Assembly: GCA_027575765.1 (NCBI GenBank)
Contig: JANBPT010000032.1
Coordinates: 40,547 to 104,546 of the forward strand
Length of the DNA: 64,000 bases
Reading direction: 5' to 3'
From: Tieghemiomyces parasiticus
Lineage: Eukaryota > Kickxellomycota > Dimargaritomycetes > Dimargaritales > Dimargaritaceae
Positions 1 to 10,744 of this stretch are shown here, piece after piece. The notes beneath the pieces are model-generated. The model searched no databases. It was not told where the DNA came from and was given only the letters and a program-made list of their open reading frames with translations. The number at the start of each line of letters is the position of its first letter. The first letter of the stretch is position 1. The position numbers and the translations under genes are program-made.

Positions 1-318
1 TTCCAGCGGAGACGTAACATGTAGTCCGTATTTTATTGGATTCGTTCTAGGCACCCCTGTCGGCAGGCGGTATTCCTGGGTTATAATTTCCGAGCCCTTA
101 ATATGGCCGGTTTCTTTAAGAGCTTCGGCCGACGGCGTTCGCCCCGCTTCCCCCCGCTCCCGATTTCAGAACCTCCACTGCAGTAGTGAGCCCCTGGGAT
201 TTTGGCTTCTGGTCAGCTGAATTCCGCTCTCGAGCCCATTCCTATCCTCCCGGCCCTGACCTTCGGGTTGGACTCCTTCCTCGCCACCACGCCGCCCACA
301 GCACACTGCGCCTAAACA
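1..318. other. Left-edge non-coding stretch
   Basis: This is the sequence upstream of the Zn-cluster factor gene. It is pyrimidine-rich near the start codon, as expected of a 5' leader. I found no credible coding exon and no RNA gene. The end of a neighbouring gene could lie just outside the window. Confidence 0.4.
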
Positions 319-2625
319 ATGAAGCCTCGCCCACAGCTGTTGCCCATAGCGCGACTGCACGAACCCGTCCAACCCCGCACCTTATTCGCATGCCAAGCCT
401 GCCGGGCCCGTCGGGCGAAATGCGACAAAAAGCTTCCAACCTGTACCAGCTGCGTCCAGCGAGACCTCGAATGTGAATACGCGCCAGTCCCGACTCGCTT
501 CCGCAAGGCGCCAGACATCCAGGGCGGTTCAGCGGAATGCGTTTCGAGTGTCCCCTCCAATGGCCCGACCCTTGGGATTCAACTGGCCGTTCCCGGGGCT
601 CCCAGCTCAACCTCGAACCAGTCACATGTGTCCGGGGATCCGCATTCTTTCGAGTCACATCTGTTTGGGGCCTACCAAACCGAGCCCAATTCGTCGGCGC
701 CGTATTCTATCAGCAGCCTGCCAACGTCCACATCCTTGACACCGAGACTTACCCGCGCTGGCAATTGCAGGAACGAAGGCGGCCCAAAGGGACTGGCGGA
801 CGTTCCAGTCATAATGCCCTGCATGGCAACGCTTCGGGCGCGTCACCAGCGTAGCGGAGAGGTCGGGCATGCCAGGTCGGCACGCTCGGTGTTGATTCGG
901 CTGGTCGAAGAGTACCCTGCTTCAAATGCCTCCCGTATTAATCCGTACATCAGCCTGTCACCGTCATCTTCGGACCCACTATCGTCTCCGCTGGCCGAGA
1001 CCTCTTCCGCGCCTCATCGGGCCTTGTTTAACGACACCGACCTACTCTTCCACTCTGAAATCTTACGCTACGGTCTTTACCAATTTGCGCAGCGGGCCTA
1101 CGGCCAATTTGGTGATCTGCATTATTACAGGGCCATCACGCGCCTGCAGAGGGATGTCATGCCCTCAGAACTACAGCTCATTATCGCTCTCCTTTGCAGC
1201 CCGCTTTCTGAGTACGAAAGCTTCCACCATATTCCGCAAGTCGTGATCATCAATCTCTACCGCAACCACCTCCGCCAGAGCATTGTCCGTTTCATCGAAG
1301 AGCGCAGCGCCGACGCCCTCACGGTGCTCTTCACTACGGCTGAGTACTGCCTTGGGCTGGGCGCTTACAGCGAGTCCGTGTTGGCTATCACCACGGCCAT
1401 CCGGAAGCTCCAAGTGATGCGGGTTCACCTGATTGATCAGAGCCCGCCCCCGCCTCCACTGCCCGACTCCTCGTTCGACGCGACCCGACTTCGTAATCCA
1501 CTGCTCATTGATCATTTCCGTATCGTCTGGTGGATTGCGATAACTCGCGATGCCCACAATGCCGTCACCTTCGGACTCCGGCCTGTGGTCCGCCTAGACG
1601 AGTTTCAGGTCGTCTACCCGGAAGGCCGGCTGATCGTGCCTCCGCCCGACTTCACTGCCGCGGCGTCTCATGATGGCTCCGATATAAACACCAGCCCGGA
1701 TTATCCAACCTATTTCCTACCGTTTTTCGAGTACGCTTCCACGCGGATTAATTGCGCCTTGTCAAGACTTCTCCACCTGGTTGCCACTGCTCGCTACCAT
1801 TTCCGCCACGACGTTACGCGCTGGTTAAGGTATTGGCGACGCGCCTGTCAGGCTCTCGAACGGTGGCGAGCTACTTCCCAAAGCCTAATCAAGGTTACCC
1901 ACGGTCATACCATCCCCTCACTAGACGCCGACGTGCCAGTCGCACCGCGCAAGCTGACCAACCACGAACTGCTGGACGGCCACCAGTACTACATGCTACT
2001 CATCTACCTACACCATTTGGACGGGGTCTTACCCACACCCCCTAATGTAGGGTGCTATGCTTCCTCATCTAAACCGGCCTTCTCGGACGAAGCTTGGGAC
2101 GGCCCTGGTGAAGATCAGTTCGGAGGTACCAGCGACCGTGACACTGACGACGATGATTACATGTACTCTGGGCTGACCGATACCATGGCCATCCAGCCGA
2201 ATACCAGTAGTTCGCGAAGCAGTGGTGACAAGGACCACGAGAGTGGCAGCGGGACCACCGAGGTGCCGGGCGCCATCCTTCGGATATGCGACCAGCGTTG
2301 CTGGGAGGCCGTCCTGGACCTCCGACAGTACATGTCCCACAGTATCGGGGTGGTCGATAGCTACTACAACACGCTACTCCTTGGTACCCTCTATGGGGCA
2401 GGAGTCGTGTGCATTGAGGTGCTACACGGACGTCGGCAGGTTTCCGATGTAGCGGCCGCTCGTACCTTGGCCGCCGCCTTCCTCGAGGAAATCATCGTCT
2501 TACTAACCCACTCCTCCGAGTTCAACCCTAGTGACCTACGTGTAGTGGCATCGCTTCAGAAGCTGCGAGATAATCCGCCAGCGATGTCCTGCTATTATAC
2601 TTTAACCCTCGAGCACCTACAGTAA
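319..2625 (+). CDS. Zn(2)-Cys(6) binuclear cluster transcription factor
   Basis: A 768-residue intronless protein, predicted to be a nuclear DNA-binding regulator of the Gal4 type. Cysteines at residues 25, 28, 35, 42, 45 and 52 fit the C-x2-C-x6-C-x6-C-x2-C-x6-C zinc cluster exactly, with the usual basic residues (RARRAK) inside the first loop. A helical middle region (about 230-420), including RIVWWIAITRD followed by a GLRP motif, resembles the fungal transcription-factor regulatory domain that follows such clusters. Low-complexity Ser/Pro segments separate the two, and an acidic Asp-rich stretch lies near residues 605-620. The start is the first in-frame ATG and sits 24 residues before the cluster. 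Its target genes cannot be deduced, because it is not beside any metabolic cluster. The neighbouring gene is convergent. The family call is safe; the specific orthology is unknown. Confidence 0.9.
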   Translation: MKPRPQLLPIARLHEPVQPRTLFACQACRARRAKCDKKLPTCTSCVQRDLECEYAPVPTRFRKAPDIQGGSAECVSSVPSNGPTLGIQLAVPGAPSSTSNQSHVSGDPHSFESHLFGAYQTEPNSSAPYSISSLPTSTSLTPRLTRAGNCRNEGGPKGLADVPVIMPCMATLRARHQRSGEVGHARSARSVLIRLVEEYPASNASRINPYISLSPSSSDPLSSPLAETSSAPHRALFNDTDLLFHSEILRYGLYQFAQRAYGQFGDLHYYRAITRLQRDVMPSELQLIIALLCSPLSEYESFHHIPQVVIINLYRNHLRQSIVRFIEERSADALTVLFTTAEYCLGLGAYSESVLAITTAIRKLQVMRVHLIDQSPPPPPLPDSSFDATRLRNPLLIDHFRIVWWIAITRDAHNAVTFGLRPVVRLDEFQVVYPEGRLIVPPPDFTAAASHDGSDINTSPDYPTYFLPFFEYASTRINCALSRLLHLVATARYHFRHDVTRWLRYWRRACQALERWRATSQSLIKVTHGHTIPSLDADVPVAPRKLTNHELLDGHQYYMLLIYLHHLDGVLPTPPNVGCYASSSKPAFSDEAWDGPGEDQFGGTSDRDTDDDDYMYSGLTDTMAIQPNTSSSRSSGDKDHESGSGTTEVPGAILRICDQRCWEAVLDLRQYMSHSIGVVDSYYNTLLLGTLYGAGVVCIEVLHGRRQVSDVAAARTLAAAFLEEIIVLLTHSSEFNPSDLRVVASLQKLRDNPPAMSCYYTLTLEHLQ

Positions 2626-3467
2626 GCGTCAGGAGCAGTTTCTTTTATGCACCATTCGTCCTTCCCCCCCCCCATAAGACGATGCCTCGCGACCTGGAAG
2701 TACATTAAAGTCAATGAATCCCCCACCCCATCTCACCCTCTGTGTGCAATGATTTTTCACTGGGTCTAATTGTCACCAATTTTCCCATGATGGGATGCAG
2801 AGAAACGTCCCACCCACAACCCATTATGGAATCTATCTGTGTGTGCTATATTGTTTTCAATAGGTGTAGATAGTATGGATGTGTAACACATCACCTATTC
2901 CAGTGGTAGAGCGAAATATGCTGGGATGGTGCCGCCCGGCTACTGGAATGAGTCCAGAGGGGTGCCTGGATGGAGAAACGGCGGTAAATTATTCAGAATC
3001 GGCTGACATTAGACAGCTGCGCTTTACTGAGGGTGGTATGTGACAGGGGGAAGTACAGGATAGTGGGGTTAGATGGCAAGCTATAATGCTACCCACCAGC
3101 AGAGACATCTCATCCGAAGACTACATAGTACGAGTGCCTGGCTTATCGAGTGTAGAGTAAGCATGTAAAGCCAGGCAAAATCTATATGCATCTCTCTGCT
3201 TCACTCTGAAAATGAACATGTGCCTGTTGTTATTATGCCAAAAACGAATGTATATGTTAATTTTTTTTAAAAAACAACTCCCTCGTATAGAACTGAATGG
3301 AACAGGGGAAAGAGTATGCGGAGGAAACAATATGAGATAGTGTCGATCGAAAGGATTCGATGAGATCGGAAGGTTGAGATATAAGAGAGCGGAGGGTGGG
3401 GGGAAGGCTGTGGACCAATATGTTTCGTGGGTGCTTAGAAGGGCCGGGCAGCGCATTCCTCTCCATT
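2626..3467. other. Intergenic region between convergent genes
   Basis: This holds the 3' flanks of the Zn-cluster factor gene and the Nan1 gene. It is AT-richer than the genes and has short homopolymers near 3258-3275. No canonical AATAAA is obvious close to either stop codon. The open frames here are short and resemble nothing known. Confidence 0.4.
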
Positions 3468-6400
3468 TTATGACTGACTGGCCTCGGAGGTCCGCTTACT
3501 AAAGTAGTTGCCAAACAGGTTTTTCGAAAGTGACGGTGCCGTTTCAGAGACCTCCGTATTAGCTGCCGTGTGGTCGGCCTTGTCGTCAAGTGTAAATCCG
3601 CGGAGAAAGCTAGCCAGAACGTCCGTGTTCGGATCGTCCCGCCCGTTCTCGCCGCTCGTTTGAGCATTAGTACCTCCAGTTTCACTCCGCTCTTCGGCCA
3701 CCATCATTGCTTCATCCACGTCGTTGCCATCCGATACAGCCGTAGATTTGGTAGTCGCAGCAGCAGCCTCGGCAGAAGAAGAAGCGTATACGAGAGGCCC
3801 CACGAGCTCATCAAAGATCATGTGGACTGGTGCCAGCAGGTGACTGGGCCCGCGGAGCATCTCGTCCACCAGCTCGGAAGGATCTCTCAACGCTTGGTGG
3901 TCGCCCGTGGCTGCGGTCTGGCCCGCAGCGGCGGTCGCCTTGAGCCGGTCAGCTTCGCCAGTGAGGGCTCGGGGCTGCAGTTTACCGTACACCCTAGAGT
4001 ATAGTGTGAGCTCCCCAGGCGCCGGGGCATCCGTGTCCATGGCAGCAGTAGATTGTTCGTGCGCAACTGTCGATTGTGCGGTACGGGAGATCACCGAGTT
4101 ATGACGTAAAACAACGGAGGTTCCCTCGTCTTTGTCTTCCGCCTGGGGTACAAAAGTGAGGACCGTGCCGCGGCCCGTCATGGCCACCAGACTAACGTGG
4201 CTCAGATCGGTGTCGATGGCCTGCGTTGCGTTATCGATGGCCAAGAGATTGGTGGACCGGTCTTCGAGGGGGTATACAATGGTGGTGGAGGGTTTACCGA
4301 TGGACTCCCCCTCGGCCAGCCGGGCGTTGATGAAGGTGACTCGCTTCACCTTGTGACGGAGGAGACGCGTGGCGACGGGGGTTGGGGAATCGGCGCGGTA
4401 CAAGTTCAGACGGGTTCGGAAGGCCCCTGCGTCGGCCGGCGGTCCGGTAATGGCATCCTCCAGGGTAGCAATCAAAGTCCCGTGCGGGTGCACCACAACC
4501 TCATGGAAAGTGGTGGCCGTCACATTCCACAGCTGCATGCGGTCCAGAGCGTCCCACAGGTACAGCTGGTCGGCGGTCTGGACAATCAGACGGAGGCCCG
4601 GTCCGGCAAACCGGAGGAGCTGGATGGTGTTGCCCAGTGGGAGGGTCTGGGTGTCCTGCAGCTCGAGGGTACGGGCGTCCCACAAGCAGATCCGCCGACC
4701 CGAGGCAGCAATCAGGGCGGACCCGTCGTGCGAGAAACTGGCCTGCGTGAGTGGGACATTCCCGTAGGTCAGGGCACCCCGGCTCTGCCAGGAACCTTGC
4801 GCGTTGGTCTTCTTGGGCCGGCCGGGCAGGGGACTACGGCCCTGGAAAGTCCACAGACGAAGGCGGCCGTCGGCCCCCGTGGTGACCAGCTGCGGCGGGG
4901 AGGTCGATCGTTTAGGTTGGATCTGGAAGGACATCGAGGTCATGGCACCTTGATGCGGATCCAGGACCCGGGTAATGGGGCCAAGGTACTGCTTCGACGC
5001 CACGCAGTAATGGTAAAACACCAGCTGGCGGGCGTACACGTCGTTACGATTATCGAGGGTAATGTAGGCGGCTAACCACCGACCATTCCGGGTGACCGTG
5101 AAATGTTCGATCAGGATCCCCGACCGTGCGGCGTACGGATCGCCCGATCGGAGGCTTATGGCACCCAAGGCGAGTTCCTGGCAACCCGCGCGGTCGGCGA
5201 AGGGGTCGTAGAATTGGACGGAGGCGAAGGGGGTATCAAACATCAGCTGCTGTGTGATCGGGTGCGCTTGCAGGCCCGCGGCAGGATACCGGGCAGCGCA
5301 CTGCGGGAGAAGGTCCGGCTGGATCCGCAGGTTGATGGCGGTGGTTTGGAAGCGAGGCATTGCCAGTTCATAGCTGTGGATCGACCCGTTGCCCATCACC
5401 ATGGCGACGCGACTGTGGTCAGGAGCCGCCACGAAGCCGCGAATGATGCTGCCCAAGTGTGGGGTAAAGATGGTTTTGAAGCTGTTCCAGTTCTGTGACA
5501 ACAGCACCGGCTTATCACTGGTGGACAGGAGCTGGTCATCGTACGCGCTGAAGTACAAGCCCTCTATACCAACACCGTGCCAGAGAGGCATTCGGATGGT
5601 CTTGGTGAAGAGGCGGGTCTGCAGTTTCTGGTAGATCAGAATTTCACCAGACTGACAGCCTACGGCCAAATGACCCTCCGTAGGGTGGAAGGCCAGGCTG
5701 CTCACCCAGTTAACGGTGTGGGTAATCAGGAAGGGTTTGAACAACTCGGACGTTTCGGAGCTGTCCCGCATGTAATCAGTAGCCCCGTCTTTCGTCAGAT
5801 CCCACACGCCCAAGGTACGGCCGTAGCCCACGGCCAGGAAGCGGCCACACGGAGAGAGGGCTAGGTCGGACACGATGTTGCGTAGCATGTAAGGACTAAA
5901 CTGGTGGCACGGGTCCACGGCCGCCAGATCCATACCCACGACAGCGCCGATGAGGCCGATGGGAGAGAACCGACCCTCGCTTTGGGGCTGCTGTCGGCTC
6001 ACGCTCATGAGCCACAGATAGAGGTAGCGGGGGTCTTTCGGATGCGGGATGATCTTGGCCACCGGGAGCGGCATGGTCCACTGCCGGATGATCTGGCCCT
6101 GGGTGATGTTGTAGAGACCAAGTTGGAGGTCCCGGGTGGCCAGGTAAACCAAGGAGGGATCCTCCGGGTGGGCGGCCGCGGCGGTGATGGCCTGACCCAC
6201 CCAGAAGGAGGAAACCAGTGCTCCTCTGGGTACGTTGTAGAGACGCACGGTGGCCTGGCGACACTCCAGGAGGAACTTGGAGTCCGACGTATAGAGATAG
6301 GAGGCCGGGTTATTCGGGCCACCAGCCCGACACACCAGGGCCAGGTCGGTCGCGGAGGTCTCGTCGTCCGCAGACTCTTCGACGGGGAAAGAGTGGGCGA

Positions 6401-6731
6401 TCATGCGGTGCCGGTCGGCAACATAGGCCGTGTGGAAGCCGTAATCTTGACCATTATCACCGTTAGTGCTGGAATTCGGTTTGTGCAGACCCCCCATTGT
6501 ATAGTCGGACACGGGCACCGGGCTGAAGTCGGTGTCGCGCTGCAAGGCTTCCAACCAAGCGACCCGCACCGTATCCGCCTGGTGCCAACTGTATTCCTTT
6601 GTGGGCTCCACAGGGGCAGCCTGTGTGGGGGTGGCCTGGACGGGTGCGGCCTGTGCGGGGGAGGCCTGCGCGAAGGTGATGGCCTTCGGCCTTCTTTGCT
6701 TCCGCTTGGGAAGATGTTGGAGGGCGGGCAT
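3468..6731 (-). CDS. NAN1: Nan1/Utp17 (WDR75) U3 snoRNP WD40 protein
   Basis: A 1087-residue single-exon protein. By family, Nan1/WDR75 is a t-UTP subunit of the small-subunit processome, acting in the nucleolus on early pre-18S rRNA processing and rDNA transcription. Visible features are a basic N-terminus (KRKQRRPK, residues 8-15), a first beta-propeller (about 130-470) starting with a segment of the type FLLECRQATVRLYNVPRG, and a second propeller (about 480-860). Conserved WDR75-like phrases include FDTPFASVQFYDP, TVTRNGRWLAAY and DPHQGAMTSMSF. The C-terminal region contains LRGPSHLLAPVHMIF, matching the short conserved C-terminal block of the family, and ends in an acidic, disordered tail. 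It is longer than the yeast (about 900) and human (830) proteins, mostly through the ends. Two long antisense open frames inside it are codon-bias shadows. Confidence 0.8.
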   Translation of the reverse strand: MPALQHLPKRKQRRPKAITFAQASPAQAAPVQATPTQAAPVEPTKEYSWHQADTVRVAWLEALQRDTDFSPVPVSDYTMGGLHKPNSSTNGDNGQDYGFHTAYVADRHRMIAHSFPVEESADDETSATDLALVCRAGGPNNPASYLYTSDSKFLLECRQATVRLYNVPRGALVSSFWVGQAITAAAAHPEDPSLVYLATRDLQLGLYNITQGQIIRQWTMPLPVAKIIPHPKDPRYLYLWLMSVSRQQPQSEGRFSPIGLIGAVVGMDLAAVDPCHQFSPYMLRNIVSDLALSPCGRFLAVGYGRTLGVWDLTKDGATDYMRDSSETSELFKPFLITHTVNWVSSLAFHPTEGHLAVGCQSGEILIYQKLQTRLFTKTIRMPLWHGVGIEGLYFSAYDDQLLSTSDKPVLLSQNWNSFKTIFTPHLGSIIRGFVAAPDHSRVAMVMGNGSIHSYELAMPRFQTTAINLRIQPDLLPQCAARYPAAGLQAHPITQQLMFDTPFASVQFYDPFADRAGCQELALGAISLRSGDPYAARSGILIEHFTVTRNGRWLAAYITLDNRNDVYARQLVFYHYCVASKQYLGPITRVLDPHQGAMTSMSFQIQPKRSTSPPQLVTTGADGRLRLWTFQGRSPLPGRPKKTNAQGSWQSRGALTYGNVPLTQASFSHDGSALIAASGRRICLWDARTLELQDTQTLPLGNTIQLLRFAGPGLRLIVQTADQLYLWDALDRMQLWNVTATTFHEVVVHPHGTLIATLEDAITGPPADAGAFRTRLNLYRADSPTPVATRLLRHKVKRVTFINARLAEGESIGKPSTTIVYPLEDRSTNLLAIDNATQAIDTDLSHVSLVAMTGRGTVLTFVPQAEDKDEGTSVVLRHNSVISRTAQSTVAHEQSTAAMDTDAPAPGELTLYSRVYGKLQPRALTGEADRLKATAAAGQTAATGDHQALRDPSELVDEMLRGPSHLLAPVHMIFDELVGPLVYASSSAEAAAATTKSTAVSDGNDVDEAMMVAEERSETGGTNAQTSGENGRDDPNTDVLASFLRGFTLDDKADHTAANTEVSETAPSLSKNLFGNYFSKRTSEASQS

Positions 6732-8367
6732 GGTAGCGGGATCGGGGGGGGAGGTAGCAACCCAGTCAAGGTATGGGGCACTATCTACTGGCCGTGAGGA
6801 CTTAAAAGGGGTGGGTCTAAAGGCAGAAAAAAAAGAGGGTGCGGCTTATTATATCAACTAGTTGAACGTTGACAGTGAATATCGTGAGGCACTAGAATAG
6901 GGAGGGGTCGAGTATAGCCCGGGTATTCTAGGCAGGAATCGGGACAAGTCGAGTGCGAAAGCAAGGTAGACCGTCTACCCTTGACCAAATGCAGTCCGGA
7001 TTCGCGAGGGAGTTGGGAGTGGCAGGGCAACGTCGACGTGTGCAATGTGAATTAGGAGAGGCCTCCTGAAGGTTTGCGATTACAAATGAGCCGTGCAAGG
7101 GAGTATCGCCTGGTTTGGAGTCCAACGAAGCCTAGGTTGAGGTCGGTAGTATCTACGCATCGCTAGTCAGAGTATGGCCATTTTTTTCGCCCGTCGGCTC
7201 CGTATTAATTCGGCTGCATCTGAACGCAAAAAATGAGGAAAAAAAAAAAGCATGGCCGGGCCGCTTATGGCGGGGTTAGACCCATACTAAAGCGACCAAG
7301 CTACGGCCCGCGATATTTTTTTTTATCTTTTTGTCCCGGGGTTTCCCCACTCTATCGTCGAATAGGTGCGTTGGATCGAAGGCTAGCATCAATACCCACG
7401 GCAGGACATTTTCTCCACTTAGAGCCTGTGGTTCAGTTCTGATCGGTCTGCAGCTTTGGTGATAAATCTAGCCGTTCGCTGTACATTGCAGACTTGGGCT
7501 ACCTGATCAGCTTGTAGACAATGGTTGGTTAAATACTAGAACGGAATGGCCATCAAGTTGGCTAGATACCTTCTGTGAGCAATGGTTACCAAAATCGCGC
7601 ATGGGCGCCGCTGGTTCGACACCCCGGTCAGCGGCCAGGTGGACAATCACGTGATGAAATTTAATAGCGAGACAGTGGTCAAGGTGGTTGACTGCTTTGC
7701 TGTAGCTATTATAACCAAAGCGGCTGCCGGCTACCACGGGTACAGATGCCCCATCGATAATCCCGGTGTGTTGCGAAAGGCCCCGATGGAACCCTAAGGG
7801 ATTTCCTCATGATCACTCTCGTCAACGAGGGACGACCCCAGAGAGTGGTGCAGATAAGTAATACCAGGTAAGCCAGACCTAGACTGCGGGGGCAACGAAG
7901 TCGACCCTCCTGGGACCAATAGACCCTATGAGGCTCATGGCCCGCCCGCAGCGTAGAGGTATCTTCCGTCCACGGAGATGTTCTACACGCTGGAAAGTCC
8001 AACCCGGTAGGTTAGGCACCGAGACAGGTAAGTCACAGCCCTGCTTGTTGAATCAACCGCAGTGGCTACCGAATCAGGCTAACCCGAATAAATTGGGACA
8101 GGTAGTGGAGCTCCTTAGTACTCCGGGCTCCGCCTGGCCGTTCAGTAGCCTCACTGGCGCGACACGTTGCGAGTTTACAGTGGCCGACCGTGACGACGCC
8201 CGCCAGGACACCTGAACTGCTCATCGCGTAGCTTGCCATCACCATCCCATTTCCCTGTCACATCTGGTGTATTTGCCCATTCCTCCTTCCTATTCTTCGA
8301 CCCTCCCCACGCCCTCCCATCTGTCCACCCCAGCCCCATCCCTGGCCCCTCCGCCCTTTTATTCGAC
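6732..8367. other. Divergent intergenic region, Nan1 to PSMA1
   Basis: About 1.6 kb between two divergently transcribed housekeeping genes, so it should contain both promoters. It has poly-A/T tracts near 6829-6838, 7240-7250 and 7314-7330 but no recognisable gene. A C/T-rich block at about 8270-8360 directly upstream of the PSMA1 start codon looks like a 5' leader. Confidence 0.45.
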
Positions 8368-9303
8368 ATGGTAAGTCGGTAGAGCGACCGTTGGGGCTGG
8401 TGCCGCAGTACAGAGCTGCAATCCATACCGGCCTTAAGGTCCCGACCCATTTCTAACCGTTCATCTGACCTCCGCTATCTACTCACCACCTCTCCTTCCC
8501 TCCCCACACCTTGGCTCTAGTTTCGCAACCAGTACGATAACGATGCGTCCACCTGGAGCCCGCAGGGCCGCATCCACCAGATTGAGTATGCCATGGAGGC
8601 GGTGAAACAAGGCTCGGCTGTTGTGGGACTGCGCTCGGACGACTTTGCTGTACTAGTGGCGGTCAAGCGATCGCCTGGGGAGCTTGCGTCTTACCAAAAG
8701 AAGATCTTCCGCACCGATGACCACATGGGCATTGCCATCGCCGGGCTAACCTCCGACGCTCGCGTACTGAGCAACTTTATGCGTAACGAGGCCATGCGGT
8801 CGCGTACGCTCTATGACCGACCCTTGCCGGTGTTCCGCATTGCCAACACGCTCTCCGAGAAGGCCCAGACCAACACCCAGGAGTACGGCCGCCGCCCTTA
8901 CGGCGTGGGTCTGCTCATCATTGGCTACGACGAGACGGGCCCTCACCTTTATGAGTTTTCGCCCTCCGCTAACGTGCTCGAATACTTTGCCATGTCCATT
9001 GGGTCCCGCTCCCAGTCCGCCCGTACTTACCTCGAGCGCCGGTTCGATACTTTTCCGCAGGCCAGTCTCGACGACCTGATTGAGCACGGCCTACGGGCCC
9101 TGCGCGATACATTGGCCCAGGATAAGTCCCTGGATACTCTCAACTGCTCCATTGCCTACGTCGGCAAGGATACCGACTTCACCCTGCTCGACGGTGAGGC
9201 GGTGGCGCCCTACCTCGCCCGGCTGGAAAGTGACGGCGGCGACGGGACGGGGGCGGCATCGCTTGGGTCCGATTCGGTGGCGCCCATGGAGACCGAGGCT
9301 TAG
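8368..9303 (+). CDS. PRE5: 20S proteasome subunit alpha-6 (PSMA1/Pre5)
   Basis: One of seven alpha subunits forming the outer rings of the 20S proteasome. The model has two exons: exon 1 at 8368-8370 is just the ATG, followed by a GTAAGT donor, and exon 2 is 8521-9303. The 150-nt intron ends in CTAG. The product is 261 residues (human PSMA1 has 263). The N-terminus reads [18 protein letters not shown] and continues with the proteasome alpha signature [14 protein letters not shown]. Without the one-codon exon the first ATG would be the internal Met of IEYAMEA, which would delete the gate-forming N-terminus and the family signature, so the spliced start is strongly preferred. Also conserved are [14 protein letters not shown] and [15 protein letters not shown]. 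Alpha subunits are non-catalytic, and no Thr1 nucleophile is expected. No PACE promoter element was recognised upstream. Confidence 0.93.
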
Positions 9304-10744
9304 TGGAGCTACTTAATGCAGGTGTGAGCCTCGAACCACCCCCCTCCCCCTACCACCTGATGTACTTTGTTTCTTTTTCCTCCTTTTTCCATTACTTCTC
9401 TACTCCAGTCGGTCGCCTCTCTACCCCGTCGTATCATCACACTGCGCCTACTTCTCTGCCAAATTGTCGAGCATGCTGCAAGCCACACAATACAGCACCG
9501 CAATGCCATAGCCCGCCTATAATTTAGTAGAGAAACTGGCATTAGTTGTTGTACCCTGGTCTCATTAGCAGGGACAGTAGACCTGGAAGCGCCTGCTAAC
9601 CGAGGCTCGACTGGATGCCCGGCCTTGTCGATTGGAGTAGATAGAGACGAACTTCTCGGGTCGACTGCCGGACCATACACTCTTCCATAAGCTGACTTGG
9701 GACAGGTTAGTTGCTGGCTATCTACGTGGCCCTAAGTGCGTTGTTGGTGCCGATGGGCTGCTGGAAATTACCGCGGAGGTTAGTTACAGAGAGCCCGGTC
9801 CGTGCGGTATAACCTAAATTTGAGAATATACTACCGTTTTGCAAACAGTAAAAACGGATGAGACACCGATAGACAGCCCGAGCATAGGGTTGTAGGACCA
9901 ATCGGGAAGTGGCCCGCGTAGAATTCGCTCCGGTAGCCCCTACACGTCGGCGTGGTACAACCTAAGCCTCTTTCCTCCCCCCTTTTAACGATTAGAGGCC
10001 CAACTCCGTGTCCAGTTGCAAGCCATGGCGGTGCACTACTCCCAGCCTTAAAAAAAAGGGCCTCGTCACAGGCTCCAAAGGCTAGGGTATGCCGACAGGT
10101 AATGTCAGAACGCAACAACCAACCCATCGGGTGCGAGGACAAGGCAAGGAAGAGGAGAGTACAAAAAAAAGGGAGGCGGCGGCCTCGGATAACTAATATA
10201 TATGTATATAAAGGCAGCTATGCCCAGCCATTCGACGAGAGGACACTGGTGTGTAGTACAAGACGGCAGGTGTCTCCCACCGGGACCCACACTATTCACA
10301 GACTAGTCGGCATTTTGATCATCCGGCCTGTGGCAAAGTTGGTGTGTCTACCGTGCCACTATTTGTCGACCAACCTTTCGGCCTGTTATTGAGACGAGAG
10401 GTTGGTCGGTTTGCATTTGCCGTCCCGTAATTCAATCTTACCTCTTTAATTCGGAGCACCGGGCTACCCAGTTGGTAAGGCCGATATACTTATGACAACT
10501 CAGACCGACTTTGCCCTTTAAGCGGTATTTCGCTTCGATTGCGTTAGCGACACATATATATATATATCGGTTTGACCCCTCCTTGGTCCTGGCTCAAAAC
10601 CATTATAAGCTTTATCTATTTAGGCCCTCGGTACACTCAACTTTTTCGTAGCCTTCGGCTGCCCAGGGCTCCTTCTTTTCATTTTCTTTTTAATTCCTAC
10701 TTGTCACGGCACTTTCTGCCTTGATACACCATAATTAATTCGCC
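9304..10744. other. Intergenic region after PSMA1
   Basis: About 1.4 kb of mixed sequence without a recognisable gene. It contains a short (TA)n tract near 10552-10567 and A-runs near 10050 and 10163. Open frames here (for example 9952-10392 on the plus strand) have poor coding character and resemble no family. Confidence 0.4.

Noticed and set aside
4197..5075. 292-codon open frame on the plus strand
   Set aside because: It lies entirely antisense inside the Nan1 gene, whose reading frame has clear WDR75 motifs. The antisense frame is Gly/Val-rich with no recognisable motif, as expected from a GC-rich codon bias.
5904..6797. 297-codon open frame on the plus strand
   Set aside because: Antisense to the Nan1 N-terminal half; a composition shadow without domain features.
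7595..7640. GGTTCGA motif resembling a tRNA T-loop
   Set aside because: The flanking bases do not form the 5-bp T-stem, and no acceptor or anticodon arm could be found at the right spacing.
9315..9345. TCGAACC (minus-strand T-loop-like) after PSMA1
   Set aside because: No matching stem or upstream arms; not a tRNA.
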